Source: Desmodesmus armatus
Lineage: Eukaryota; Chlorophyta; Chlorophyceae; Sphaeropleales; Scenedesmaceae
Reading direction: 5' to 3'
Assembly: GCA_007449985.2 (NCBI GenBank)
Contig: VIIQ02000189.1
Coordinates: forward strand, 113,145-177,144
Length of the DNA: 64,000 nt
Shown here: positions 36,877 through 48,378 of the stretch, in pieces
Numbering within the stretch: the first letter of the stretch is position 1
How the letters are laid out: the number at the start of each line of letters is the position of its first letter
Notes under the pieces: generated by a model
Databases searched by the model: none
What the model was told of the DNA's origin: nothing
Seen by the model: the letters and a program-made list of their open reading frames with translations, nothing else
Program-made: the position numbers and the translations under genes

Positions 36877-39800
36877 TCACCAGGCCCCTTGCAGCACGGC
36901 TGCCAATCGGTGCACCAAAGGCTCTCTGACAGTAGGCAGCAGCCGCTGCAGCAGCACCAGGTACAACACAGCCACCACCATCAATCCCAGCAACACCCAG
37001 GACCCGTGCTTGACCAACCTCACACGTAGCCGCTGGCTGCTGCTGCCACCCGCAACGCCCACAGTCCCATCCTTTCCTGCACGCGACTTCCGCCGCCACC
37101 TGAAACGCCTCAGGGGCCCCACCCCCCGCACCATACCGCTGTGCGGCGTCCGAGGTGTGAAGGGGTCCCCAGGCCCTAACTCACTCCCCACCACACTGCC
37201 GCCATGCTGTCCAACCCCGCCAGCCATATCCCCTGCTGCTGTGTCTGCATAGCGATAGCCCGCGCTGTCGAGAGCAACGTCGCCATAGTAGCTCTGTGTC
37301 TCTAGGAAGGCCCAGCCGTCCATTCCTGCGGCTAGGGACAGCTTGTGGCTGCGTAGCTGGCTGGGGAGGCGATGTGGGACGTCTGTTGCGCGGCACATGC
37401 GGATCTTGCGGCGTGTGTGCTGGTGTAGCAGCTGCATGCAGGCTCTGAAGCCCCAGCGCAGGGGGAAGGGCAGGCCCACCATGTACAGCAGCTGCAGGAC
37501 AGCAACAGGGATGGCATGAGGCAATGGCAGGGAGGGAGGAAACGGGATTGCTCAGTGCATGATCCAGTGTTTTTTTTTGCATCGCTGTTGCTGTTGTCTG
37601 TGAGCCTGGCACTGGGGCTGCTTCAGTCACCCGCACTGTCATGCAACATGCGGAGGGTACATACAATGCCAGCTCTAAAAGCCTCCATCCGCGTCAGGCC
37701 TGCACACAAGCCAACTGCTCCTCAACATATCAAGGCCAGCCAGCTGCTGCAAATACTGCAGATTACTGTATACGCTGCATTGATGTACGTGCTGTGTAGC
37801 TGCCAGCATATCTGCTGACTATCTGTACATGCTGTGCGGCCGTACATGCTGTGCAAGTGTACATGCTATGCAGCTGCACATGCCGTGCATCTGTCAATGC
37901 TGTATACCTGCAATAGCACCAAACAGCACTCAACAGCCCTTTGGGTCAGCCCCAGGCACTCACATGCAGCCTGCAGGGGTACATCCGGTCTGGGTTGGTT
38001 CAAAATTCCAGGCGCCCACCAACCTACCTACCCACCAACCCACCCAGCCACCAGATAAAGGAGAGTTTTGAGGTTGTTTTAAAATTTCTCTTAAACGAGA
38101 ACCACGAGCAAGTTGTTTTTGCGTAGCAGCATCTAAGTCAGAAGCGAATTGAGAGAAAGCTTCTAATTCAGCAAATTGAGCTAAAGATAAATTTAATGTA
38201 CCAGCAACTTGTTTCATAGCTTTTGGTTGAGCAGCAGAACCCCGCCCCTGCCTGAAGAGGGGGGGGGGGAACTTATTGTGCAGGTGCCAAGGCTTACTAT
38301 ACTCACATGCAGCCTGCAGGGGTACATCCTGTCCAGGACGATGCCCACTCGCTGGAACACACCCCGCATCCTGAGGGCGGCAGCGATGTTCACACCACTG
38401 GTGTCCACCACCACCCGCAACGTGGCAGCACACTCCAGCTCAGGGATCAGCTGACGCACACCATACTCCATCTGTGTGCAGCAGCAGCACATTGACAAAT
38501 AGGCATGTACCATGATTGGCCAGTCATCCACGCGTGATTTGGGCGAAAATGCTGCTAGCTCTAGCTGGCTAGCTTGCACAGCGCAGCGTGGGATGGTCTT
38601 GAGCACAGCTGCTGCTGCTCTTCAGGACAGCAGAAATGCACAGAATTGGGGGACAGGTGAGAGCAGCACAAAGCAGTGCGGCAACCACGCAGCGCCCACA
38701 CAATCCCCTAGCAACAAAGTGCCCTGGCACCGCTGCTCCCAAACGGCATGCACTGTGGATTGCGAAAAATCCAAGGAAGGAATTCTTGCAAACCACAGTG
38801 CATGCCGCGTGGGAGCGGCGGTGCCAGGGCACCTTGCTGCTAGGGGATTAGAACTTTGTGCCTGCAACCAACGCCTTGGCTGCTGCATCTGGCTTATGCA
38901 TGTTGTCTCACGACTGCCATCAGCCTGTTTCGCCACTGGCCCCAGTAGGGTTTAGACATGCGCACTGAGTTGAACCCTAAACCTCTACCCTCATCAGGTA
39001 GAAGCCACCCAACACTGTCACAGCAAGGTGCTGACTTTGGCCAGCCAGCTTACGTTTGACACCAGCACTTGCTCCACCAGTTCAGGCCCATGTGCTCTGC
39101 TGGCCTCCACAGCACCAGCAGGGTTAGACATTGACACTAATTCACCCCAGGCGCTCATCAAGCCCCCCCCCCCCCCTGTTCCTGATTTTAGCCAGCCTGC
39201 TTACGTTTGACACCAGCACTCGTGCCACCAGTTCAGGCCCGTGTGCCCTGCTGGCCTCCACTGCTGCCCTGAAGTCAATCATGAGCCACAGGTAGCCGTC
39301 ACTGTCGGGACCCTCCCACCACGCAATGCGCTGCCACGCCTCAAGGTCCGCTGCACACAAACACAGCACATAGCACACACGAGCCTCGCAAGCTTGACAA
39401 AGAAGTGACATCACATCTATAAGTGTGAATGCGCATGGATGACACTACAACCAAAGTCTGTGCATCGTACAGTACACAGAGCACACCTGACCAAAACATT
39501 GATTCCACCTTTTGGGTGTGTTGGCGGCACATGACACTCTCATGCTGCACACACCACACTTGAGGCCAGCTGCACACAGTAGTGGCCCGGGCAACAGCAG
39601 CTGTGTGGGAGGTGGAGGTGCATGATACTCAAATCAACAGCGGTGGTGCAGCACGATACACTTCATACAGGGAGGGGAGCAGTCCCAGCCTCGGCACTAG
39701 CCAGCTACACTAGCTGTGTTGACTTTTTGCTGCCCTCACCTGGTGTGATGAACTGGTACTTCCTGTACCAGGCTGCAAACTCCTTGATGTTGTTCAGAGT

Positions 39801-42400
39801 GCGGTCCATGGCCACCAGCGCATCCTTCAGACTGCGAGCCTGAAGCAGCAGCAGCAGCAGCAGGAGTGGCAGCAGCAGTCAGTGTGCCGGCTGCGTACCA
39901 GCAGCCAGCTGCGTACAGATGCATCTGCATCTGCATCTGCTGCTGCTGTCGCATGGTGGCTACGTGAGCAGCAAGCTTCCCACGCGGCCAGTGTATGTCA
40001 TCATCATTACACGTGTTTTCGGCCAGGTTCATTGCGCAAGCAGCAAGCTGCTAGCAGCAAATCGACCTTGGTGCAAGACAAGCAAGACACCACCAGGCGA
40101 CCAGTGACCTAGGAAACTAGTTAGCCTGTGCCAGTTACGGCCACGGCGCAGGCATACAAAGGGCATAAAAGCAGCAGCACTAACACGGGCTGCTGACGAC
40201 CACCCCCCACATGCTGCTCTGTGGTTTCACAGCCCAAGAATGACCTGCACAAAAAACATGCCTGCTTGACGCGTACCCAATAAGCAAGTGCTGGTGCCAG
40301 TATATATGTACAGCAGAGCTAGGCTAGGGCCCCATGTGCCAACCTCCGTCACCTACCTGCAGCAGGTTGTAGCAGAGTGCAAAGCGCATCATCTCCTCGT
40401 CCCCCTCCTGGCAGGGGTCGAACAACCCCTCAGGCAGCTCAATGCAGGCCTGGGCCAGCCGACCGCGCAGCAGCAGCAACCTGCAGCCAGGGACACAGGA
40501 ACGGGCGCATGCAGTTGGGACACAAGCCCCCATTGTTGAACTCAACAGACACAACAATGCAGACATTGTGAGGTTGGCAGCCGCTGCATTGGTGGGGCTC
40601 AGATGTGCCAGCAACCCACAAGGGAGCCAGCGCATACACCTACACCATATGCAGAGTGGCCCACTGATGTTCTTGCTTCAATGAAGCCGTGTCACCACTA
40701 CGGTAGTGGTGATGTTTTGCAGACTGACTACACTGCTACAGCCACATACTGCTACAGCCAGTGCACCAGATCAGCAGTGCGGGGCCTGCATATGCAGCAT
40801 GTGCCTGCGAGGCAGCGGGCTGCTGCAGGCCTGCTGTCCTGTTGCTCACCACTCCCTGTAGATGGTGGTGTACTGCTCCAGGGTTCGAGGCACTCGGGGG
40901 TCCACACGCGGTACGGCACTCAGACCCAGCTGCAACGCACGCACTGCAGCACAGCACAGCATGGCATGGCACAGCAGAGCACGACGCAGCGCCAAACGTG
41001 ATTTGAACATGTCGCTGTGACAGCATGTTGCCTTATACGTTGCACAATGCACAGACCATACCATCCTGTTCCCTGCCCTTCCACCTCCCAATCCTCCACA
41101 CAGCCGCCCCTTGCCCCTGCCCCTTACCAACACAACTGCACCCTCCCCACCATTGTATTGCCTACCGTCCCCTCTTGCCGCACCGGCTCATGCGGCTGCT
41201 GACAGCCCTGTCTCCCACTGCCAATCCCCCCCCCCAAATATCTCCTTGGTCACACAATGCACCCCCCACCTCTATCCTTTCGCGCACCTTCTGTCCCCTC
41301 TTGCCGCACCGGCTCATGTGGCTGTTCCCTTCTCTGCACCAGGCTGGCCACCAGCCTCACACCCTGCGCCACAACCACTGCAGGGGCCCAGCCCTGAACC
41401 AGCCGCAGCCCCAGCAGCAGCAACGCATGGCTCACACCCAGCGGGGACTGCAGGAGAGCTGCCTCTGCCCTGCCGTGCCTCCTGTGCTGGCCTGCATTGC
41501 TGCCGCCATTGCTGCCATTGCTGCTGCACGGCGGCTGAGCTGCTGCTGCTGTGGTGGTGGAGAGAGGGGCATTGCCGCTGTCGCTGTCTGTGCCCCCTGC
41601 ACTGCTGCTGGTGGCGGTGTTGGATGGTGTGCCCTGGGGTGCCTTTATGAGTGGTGCTGTGAGGGCGGCGATCTCAAAGATGGTTGTGAGGGTGGGGGCG
41701 GCGCGCTGGCAGCGACAGGCTATGATGGCCTTCAGGAAACACACGCAGCAATGCTGTCAGCGCTCGTGGAACGTGCATGTGTGGTGGGTGTGTGTGAGGT
41801 CCCCCCCCCCCCCCCTGGAACTGCCATGTGTGGTTGGTGTGTGTGAGTTGACTGTGCTTTGCAAGACCTCAGCGGCAGGCTATGATGGCCTGCAAGGAAG
41901 GGTCAGGGGTGTGGAGTGGAAGGGGGAGGTGCAAAGGCGTGGGCAGCTGGCGTTGTAAACGAAGGTGGGGCACAGGCAGCAGGGCTGTCAGTGGTCATGT
42001 CGCTCCTGGAATAGAAATGTGCATGTGTAGACCTGCACGTTGCTGGGGTGTGTGAATGCACTGTGGACTTTGCAAGACCAGCAGCCATGTGACAGGCTAT
42101 GATAGCCTGCAAGCAGCAGTGGTAGTGGGGCAGTTGTGTCGCCTTGCATTGATGTCACCTTGACCCCCCAGGAGGGACCCGCTGTGCTTCTACGCCAAAA
42201 CACTGCTGCAGAATGCATTTGTTGAATCATTTGAGGTTTGTTGGGGCCATAAAGAGATGAATGTTGGCTTGCAGGACCTGCTCGGGTGGCGGGTGCAGCA
42301 ATGCATCGGCGACTGCCAGCGGAGTGGCGGGACCTGCATCTGCTGCGTCACCCACCTTGACTGCCACTGCCAGGACTCTGGCTAGCCGCCTGAACCCCAT
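36877..42400 (-). CDS. SEC14-like CRAL-TRIO lipid-binding protein with C-terminal membrane segment
   Basis: Exons (minus): 42400-42278, 41729-41288, 40943-40850, 40480-40357, 39839-39740, 39350-39205, 38471-38307, 37491-36877; all phases join, giving about 602 aa. Exon 1 ([20 protein letters not shown]) is the least certain because its donor is weak. Residues about 220-300 match a CRAL-TRIO N region ([36 protein letters not shown]). The lipid-binding domain follows: [74 protein letters not shown] and TRRKIRMC. A hydrophobic helix near residues 561-582 ([16 protein letters not shown]) follows a Lys/Arg-rich stretch, so the protein is probably membrane-anchored. SEC14 proteins transfer or present phosphoinositides and phosphatidylcholine; ligand unknown. 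Divergent with the F-box/RCC1 gene, with 514 bp between starts. Confidence 0.82.
37958..37986 (-). repeat. Copy of the 3' end of SEC14 exon 7 with its splice donor
   Basis: Identical over 29 bp to 38301-38329, which is the last 23 coding bases of exon 7 plus GTGAGT. It lies 343 bp away within the following intron. It offers a decoy donor. Confidence 0.85.
38053..38241 (-). other. atpA: Chloroplast atpA fragment inserted in a nuclear intron (NUPT)
   Basis: An A/T-rich 189-bp block with plastid codon use (TTA, GCT, CAA, CGT) reads on the minus strand as the C-terminal third of ATP synthase CF1 alpha: [40 protein letters not shown] and [14 protein letters not shown]. It is open throughout but has no start, and both ends stop abruptly at G/C-rich nuclear sequence. 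It lies between exons 7 and 8 of the SEC14-like gene, between the two copies of the exon-7 edge. The intact reading frame suggests recent transfer. Confidence 0.9.
38702..38850. repeat. Long foldback hairpin in SEC14 intron 6
   Basis: Arms 38702-38772 and 38779-38850 are inverted copies of about 71 bp, about 87 percent identical by hand count, with a loop of about six bases. The outer tips read AATCCCCTAGCA. No flanking duplication is seen. Candidates: a foldback MITE, or a precursor of small RNA since it would be transcribed as part of the intron. Confidence 0.85.
39039..39110 (-). repeat. Copy of the 3' end of SEC14 exon 6 with its splice donor
   Basis: 72 bp matching 39190-39261 at an offset of 151 bp, with about ten mismatches, including the CAAAC/GTAAGC donor junction. 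It is in the intron downstream of exon 6. Confidence 0.85.
41167..41197 (-). repeat. Copy of the 3' end of SEC14 exon 2
   Basis: GTCCCCTCTTGCCGCACCGG and the following bases repeat at 41293-41323 (offset 126 bp) with one mismatch. In the intron copy the bases after the match form a good GTAGGC donor, whereas the exon's own donor (GTGCGC) is weak. Confidence 0.8.
41714..42113 (-). repeat. Three copies of the 5' edge of SEC14 exon 2
   Basis: The exon start reading GCCATCATAGCCTG on the minus strand (41714-41730 region) recurs at about 41876-41897 and about 42091-42110. The two extra copies share a longer block including CTTTGCAAGACC, and each is preceded by a better acceptor (TTGCAG) than the presumed true exon (CTGAAG). 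Confidence 0.75.
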
Positions 42401-42914
42401 TCATGCGCGCCAGACAGTGAGTTGGTGATTATGAGTCACCCATGACTGCTGCACCGCTGCTGGGAAAGGTCCCGGGCAGTGTCACCCAGCAGACGAGAGC
42501 AGTCGCTGCTGTGAAACAACCCCTCAGCTGTTGAGGCCAAGCTGAAGGGCTTGAAAGTGTGGTAACACTGAATGTAGAGGTGGCTTCAATGACAGCAGCA
42601 GTAGTGGCTGCAGAATGCTCGAGTCTGGGGTGTGCTGCTGTCTGATCTTCGGGAGTGAGCTCTGAAGCACTCAGGGCACGTACGTGTAACAAAAAGATCT
42701 ACGGAAGCACTTTGAAAGGCGTCCGAGTGAACGATAGTGGGTCATTCCGGCAAATTACCTCGACAGTTGGCAATTGAGTCATGGCAACGCACTGCGTGAG
42801 CATTCCACGTATTATCCTGTACACTGCGCTGCTTGATGTCAGCTATATGTCTCAGATCATGCGGTCACGTGGCTGGGCAATGCCGCTCTGTGATCATTGA
42901 TCTACTGCTCCCAC
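42401..42914. promoter_or_regulatory. Shared upstream region of the divergent SEC14-like and F-box/RCC1/R3H genes
   Basis: 514 bp between two start codons pointing apart. No gene-like open frame is seen. It must contain both 5' UTRs and promoters; I cannot point to specific elements. Confidence 0.4.
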
Positions 42915-45900
42915 ATGGATCATCCAGCCTGGACGGAGCTACCAGCAAATGTGCTGCTGAGGGTGTTTCAGCAACTTGATTTATCAGAGCTGTGCACCGC
43001 TGCGCCGGTGTGCACCAGCTGGCATGCTGTGGTTGGGTCAGACAGCTTGTGGGCCAGCATCCTCTGTTCCCACTATGGTCGCAGCTCCCCACTATCTACT
43101 GCCTCTAACAGCAGCAGACACAGCCTGCTGCAGCTCAGGACGTGCAGTCTACGGGGCGTAGGCACGTTCAAGGCCCCCTTGGCAGCCACCTTCCCTCATG
43201 AAAACACCCAGCACCACCACACACTGGCCCTCTCTGGCACAGAGCTGTCATGCCTTTGGTCATCAGGACATGCCAAGGCCGCTGCCAACAATCAGAACCG
43301 TTCAACACCCTTCACTGAGGCAACAGCAACAGCAGCACAAAGCAGGGCCTCAACGCCCTTGTTTGCAGTGTCTGCAGTAGCATCAGGCAGCAGTCACTTG
43401 GTGCTGCTTGGGTGTGACGGGCGCGTGGTTGACACCCGAGGCGCTTTTGTGAAGCAGCAGGCACAGCCTGCAGGAGTCCAACAAGGCGCAGCGGCAACAG
43501 CAATGCTGCTGGCGTGGCTGCTGCAGCAGCAGCATGACACATCAGACCAGGGCGCAGTAGAAGGATCCAATGAACAAGCAGCTACAGCAGTCGCTAACCA
43601 AAGGGAGAGTCCGAGGCTGAGCATGCGCAACCCCTGGCTACCAGCGGGTGGTGCTGTGATCACTAGTGTAGCTTCAGGTGTGTGTGAAGTCGGCCAGCTA
43701 GCCATGCAGGGCATTGAAAACGTAGGTGGCTGGCATGTGAGCTAATAGCAGCGCATCGGGAGCACAAAGCACCAGCAGCTGCCTTCACAAACATACAGAA
43801 CCATTGAGTACTGAAGGGTTGGTAGATGTAGTGATGTAGCATCTGCCCTCAAATGAAATTTGAGGTATGCAGCGGACTTCTGTCATCCTGACAGCCTGGG
43901 AGCATAGGCTGCAGTGCACGTTGCTCCATTTCCTGGGCTGCAATGCACAGCCTGTACATTGCCAGTGTTTGCACTGGTGTTTCACGTAGGGTGCTGTGGG
44001 TTCATGCAGGAAATCCTGCCTCCGTGACAGCACCATTGCAGGCCCAACACTCCTACTCAGCCCCTCGTCAGCAACTTGCCGCTGTTCATGCCGTGTGATG
44101 TATGCAGGAGATGGCCATGTGCTGGCAGTTGCTGCGGACGGGCGGATGTGGGGCTGGGGGCAGAACGATGCAGGGCAGTTGGGCCTAGGCAGCTGCAGCA
44201 GCTGGCAGTCAACACCCGCTGACATCACAGCAGCCCTGGATGGTGCCTGGAAGGTAAGCTGACTGTCTGAGGTCTGTTGTGTGTACAACACAGTGGAGGT
44301 GTGGCCTGTGGTTGTGATGGCAGGCTGTATGCTAGGCTAGGTGGTGGTACGCACTTGAAACGCCCTCCCGCCACAAGTGACATGCTGAAGCAGCGCCAAT
44401 TGACAGTGTGCGGGTCCAAATAGGGCTTAGCGGGCAGCAGGATGTCGTCAGTCAGAGCTGGTGCACCCAGCGATGCAAAGGCTGGCATGTCTTGCAGGCT
44501 GTAGCAGTGCCAGCACAGACCGATACACATCTTGGTATTGCTGCTGCCGCTGCCATTGCTGCATTGTTGTCGCTACCGTTACCGCAACATCTGCGGCCGC
44601 CGCCGCTGCTGGTGCTAGCAGCCGGAGGGTGCGGCTGTGATTGCGGCAGCATGCGGCACTTCCCACAGTGTGGTCCTGCTGGACACCGGCGTGGTGTACA
44701 CGGCAGGTGCCAACAGCAGCGGCCAGTGTGGGCAAGACCTGCAGCTCAGAGAAGTGAGTAGGACTGCTGATGATGCTGATCTCCTTGCCTACCTGACTAT
44801 CTGGCTTTCGACTGCTCCCACAATGGTGACTGCATCCTAGGCTGCACAGACAGTCACACTGTGATGCTCAGGCTGTCTCGTTGGTGAAAAGCCAGTGCCA
44901 CTCTGCAATGAAATGCAAGCAAGCACTGCGCCTGCATCATCTTCTCTGCTGCAGTGTCCCGTGTTTTGTCAGCCACACATGGCTCCGAATGCAGCAGAGC
45001 TCCAAGCAGCTACCGGCAGCACCCGCTCAAGCTCCAAGCAGCGGGAACAACATCGCAGCACAGACCGTCCAGACAGCCCCACTGCCACCCTTCTTTCAGA
45101 CCCAGCAACAGCAGATGAAGCTGCGTCTGCATCATTGCCCCATTCAGCACTACAGGCCCTACCAGCAGTAGCCAGTATTGCTGCTGCTCCCTCTAACACC
45201 CTGCTGGTCACACAGTCTGGCCGTGTGCTGGTGTGTGGGGCGTCCTGCAGCGGGCAGTGTGGCAGCGCATGGGTCAAGACAGCTGTGTGTCCTGGCTTTG
45301 TGGATATGGGACCGGAGGTCAGTTGGCACGGACTGACGAGGCCGTCAGCAGCAGAGGTGGAGGCTGCTGGGGGTTCAGTCGCTGCTGCTCTCTCCAAGGT
45401 GTGTGCGATGGGTGGGTAGCATGACATGCATGTTTCTGCGATGTAGTGTGTGCCTCCCGTATAGCTGCAGCCAACAGCTGGCGGCTACCTTGCGGTGGCG
45501 CTGGTATATCAGGGCACCAGCATCACCCCTGCAGCCCAGCATCAATGTACAGCACCAGCCCCCGAACGAAGGGTTGAAGATGATTGTGGTTTTGGGATCT
45601 CAAGATGCCCCTGCCTTGGCTGTTCTGGCGCAGGTGGTGGAGGTGGCAGCGGGTGACGGCACCTGTTACGCCCTGACAGATGCTGGGGAGGTGTTTGCTT
45701 GGGGACAAGGCTCCAAAGGCCAGCTGGGCACAGGTGTGTGGCTCTCACTGCAAGCTGGCAACAGCAGCTCAACCATGCAATGCGCGCCATGCTCACTGCA
45801 CCTTCTTGTGTTTTTGTGTGCTGCAAGCGGTGTTGACGTCAGCCATTGCGGGCTGACAGGTGCTGATACCGAGCTGCAGCCACAGCATTGCGCGACTGCG

Positions 45901-48378
45901 TCAGTCTGGTTCAGTCTAGTTGAAGCCTTGCAGGGTTGGGCTGTGAGGGCAAGCAGGCGTCATCAACACTTTCCACTAGGCTCCTGTATGTATGCAGTGC
46001 ATGCATGAGTCACGTGTGTGCTGGGGTGGTTGTCCAGGTGGCTGCCCCAAGGTCCAAGCCACTCCTGCAAAGCTGCCATGGGCCCGGCAGATGCGACACA
46101 TCAGTGCCTCACCCACAGGCCAGTTCGCAGCAGCAGTAGATGCTGGCGGCAAGCTTTACACCTGGGGCGCAGGTGGGTGGTGACTCTGCACCTAGCAGCA
46201 CTGCCTTTCAAGCTTGACAACTTGCTGCATGTCAATCCTGCCGGCGGTGTCGCGCCTCCTGCAGCACATGGGGATGCACAGTCAGTGCCTTGTCAGTAAA
46301 ATCCTCGCGTCCTGGTTGGCTGCTGATATCTTGACTTTGGCTTTTGCCCTGCAGGGAAGTATGGGCAGCTGGGCCATGGGGACACATCCAAGCGCACAGT
46401 GGGCAGGCTGGTCAAACAGCTGAGGCACCTTGATGTCCTGCAGGTGTGCTGACAGTCACTTGCGGCCGCTGAACTCCACCAACCTTGTTTTGGCGGGAAA
46501 GTCATATGGGGCAGCACTTCACGCCTGTGGTTGCTTGCATGGGAGTGGCTGCAAACAAGCAACAGCCATTGTGCCCGCGCGTGCCCCATGCGTGCAGAGC
46601 TACTTCACAATCCTTGGTGTCAGATAAGGAGGCATGCTTTGCTGCTTGCACGTGTCTGTATGCTGTTGTCTTCCTGCACAGGTACACTGCTGTGCTGAGA
46701 GCCTGCTTGTGCTGACAGCTCAGCACATACCACACACGCAGCAGCCCCACCATCTGAAACAGCAGCAGGACGCACGTTCACCTCAGCACGCCAAGGATTC
46801 AGGCACATCAGACAGCACGCTGCAGCAGACGCAGCGTCAGGCGAAGCAGCACAAACGCCACGACAAGTCTTCAAAGGAAGCATCAGCTCCTGCAGGCAGT
46901 GATGCCTCTGCTGCCAATCTTGGCACCAGCCCAAGCAGCAGAACAGGTATGTGGTGCTGTTGCAGGCTTCATGGTCTGCCAAGGGTCTGGCAGCATGGCG
47001 AATCGTGTTGGATGGCGGACTTTTGAACACATACACACAAGCACCAGTATGTTCTGTTCACCTGAAACTTGTGTGCACCACGTCTTGTGTCGTGTGTCAA
47101 CAGGTGCTGGCGGCAAGCATACCCGCAGGACCAGGCAGCAGGAATGCTCAGCTGCTGCACCTCTCTTGGAGCCAGCTGCAGACCCCACTGGCGAGGCAGC
47201 TGCAGGCAGGGACCCTGCAGACACTGCAGCCCTTGATCGGCTTTTGGGTGACATGTCGATGGGCGGTGCAGCTTGGCAGGATGTGGAGGAGCAGGGGCCC
47301 TTCTTCTGCCCAGCACCCAAATCTGACAGACACTCCAGGAGACAGCACAGACATATGGACGCTGACCCAAATCAGGCATTCAGCAACAGCCCCAGCAGCA
47401 GCAGTCGCATGCGGCGTGCGGGCAGCGGCCACAGCAGCAGTTCAAGGAGCGCAGGGGGTGGGTGGGATGACAGCAGCGGTAGCCCGGCCAGCAGGCAGCC
47501 CCGTATGGACAAGGGGTTCAAGCGGCTGCTGAAGCGGCTGATGACAGGGTTCATGGCGGACAGCAGCCAGCGGGAGATGACCTTTCCTGCCAGTCTGTCA
47601 CCTGCAGACAGGTGGGCGTGTGTGGCTGTGTGGATGACTGTGCAGCCTGTCGAGCTTCATTCATGACAGCCAGGCTTCTTGTTCTCAGCATATATGTTTC
47701 TGCTCTTGGACTATAATCAAAGTTGAGGTGGTGAGAGGTTGAGCTTGATGGGTCTGGCCTTGCTTACTGATGCAGGATAAATGCAGGATTGCAAGTGTAA
47801 CCTGCACACGTTGCGCATGCTGGCTGCCGCAGGTACCACGTGCATGTTGCTGCTGAAGCCTACGGCCTCGCCCACAGCAGCCACAATGAGGGTTCTGACA
47901 GGGTCATCAAGGTAGGTGCTGCAAGCAAACCACGATACGGTCTTCCAGCACATGGTGCAACGGCAGCGTGCTGAGCCCTCTGATAGTCCTGCTGGAGCTG
48001 TATAGCAGTGTTTGCGGCAGCAGCCATTAGTGTGCTGAGTGCAACTGCTGGCACGGCATGCGTTATGCTGCTTGATGCATCCAGCAGAACGGCATGAACT
48101 GCACAATACTTTGATGTCACTTCCCCTTGCACTGCTCATGCGGAAAAGCCTTCCTGGCCATCCAGCAGCCGATGAGGCTCTTCAAGCATCGGCATCAGCA
48201 CTCACAGTCTGGCAACAACTGTCTTCCAGTGACGGTGCACACACTGGCAGCATGTGTTTGACCTTGCCTCTTGCTGCTGTGTTCATGTGTTGCTCTTGAT
48301 TGCATCCAGGTTTGGAAGATGTCACGCTCACGCAAGTCACCTGCAATCACTGGTGACACCGGCTACGGCTCTGACTGA
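42915..48378 (+). CDS. F-box / RCC1-repeat / R3H-domain protein
   Basis: Eleven exons, all in phase: 42915-43677, 44108-44253, 44622-44753, 44955-45398, 45478-45733, 46038-46172, 46355-46443, 46682-46946, 47104-47611, 47833-47911, 48310-48378 (about 961 aa). The F-box is at residues 5-45 (WTELPANVLLRVFQQLDLSE). RCC1 propeller repeats span about 246-690: VASGDGHVLAVAADGRMWGW, GTSHSVVLLDTGVVYTAGAN, GDGTCYALTDAGEVFAWGQG, GGKLYTWGAGGKYGQLGHGD. The C-terminus has an R3H motif (ADRYHVHVAAEAYGLAHSHN; Arg and His three residues apart) split over exons 9-10, which binds single-stranded nucleic acid in other proteins. A role as an SCF ubiquitin-ligase receptor with a propeller substrate site is inferred. 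A Ser/Arg-rich linker (about 780-860) precedes R3H. Confidence 0.88.
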
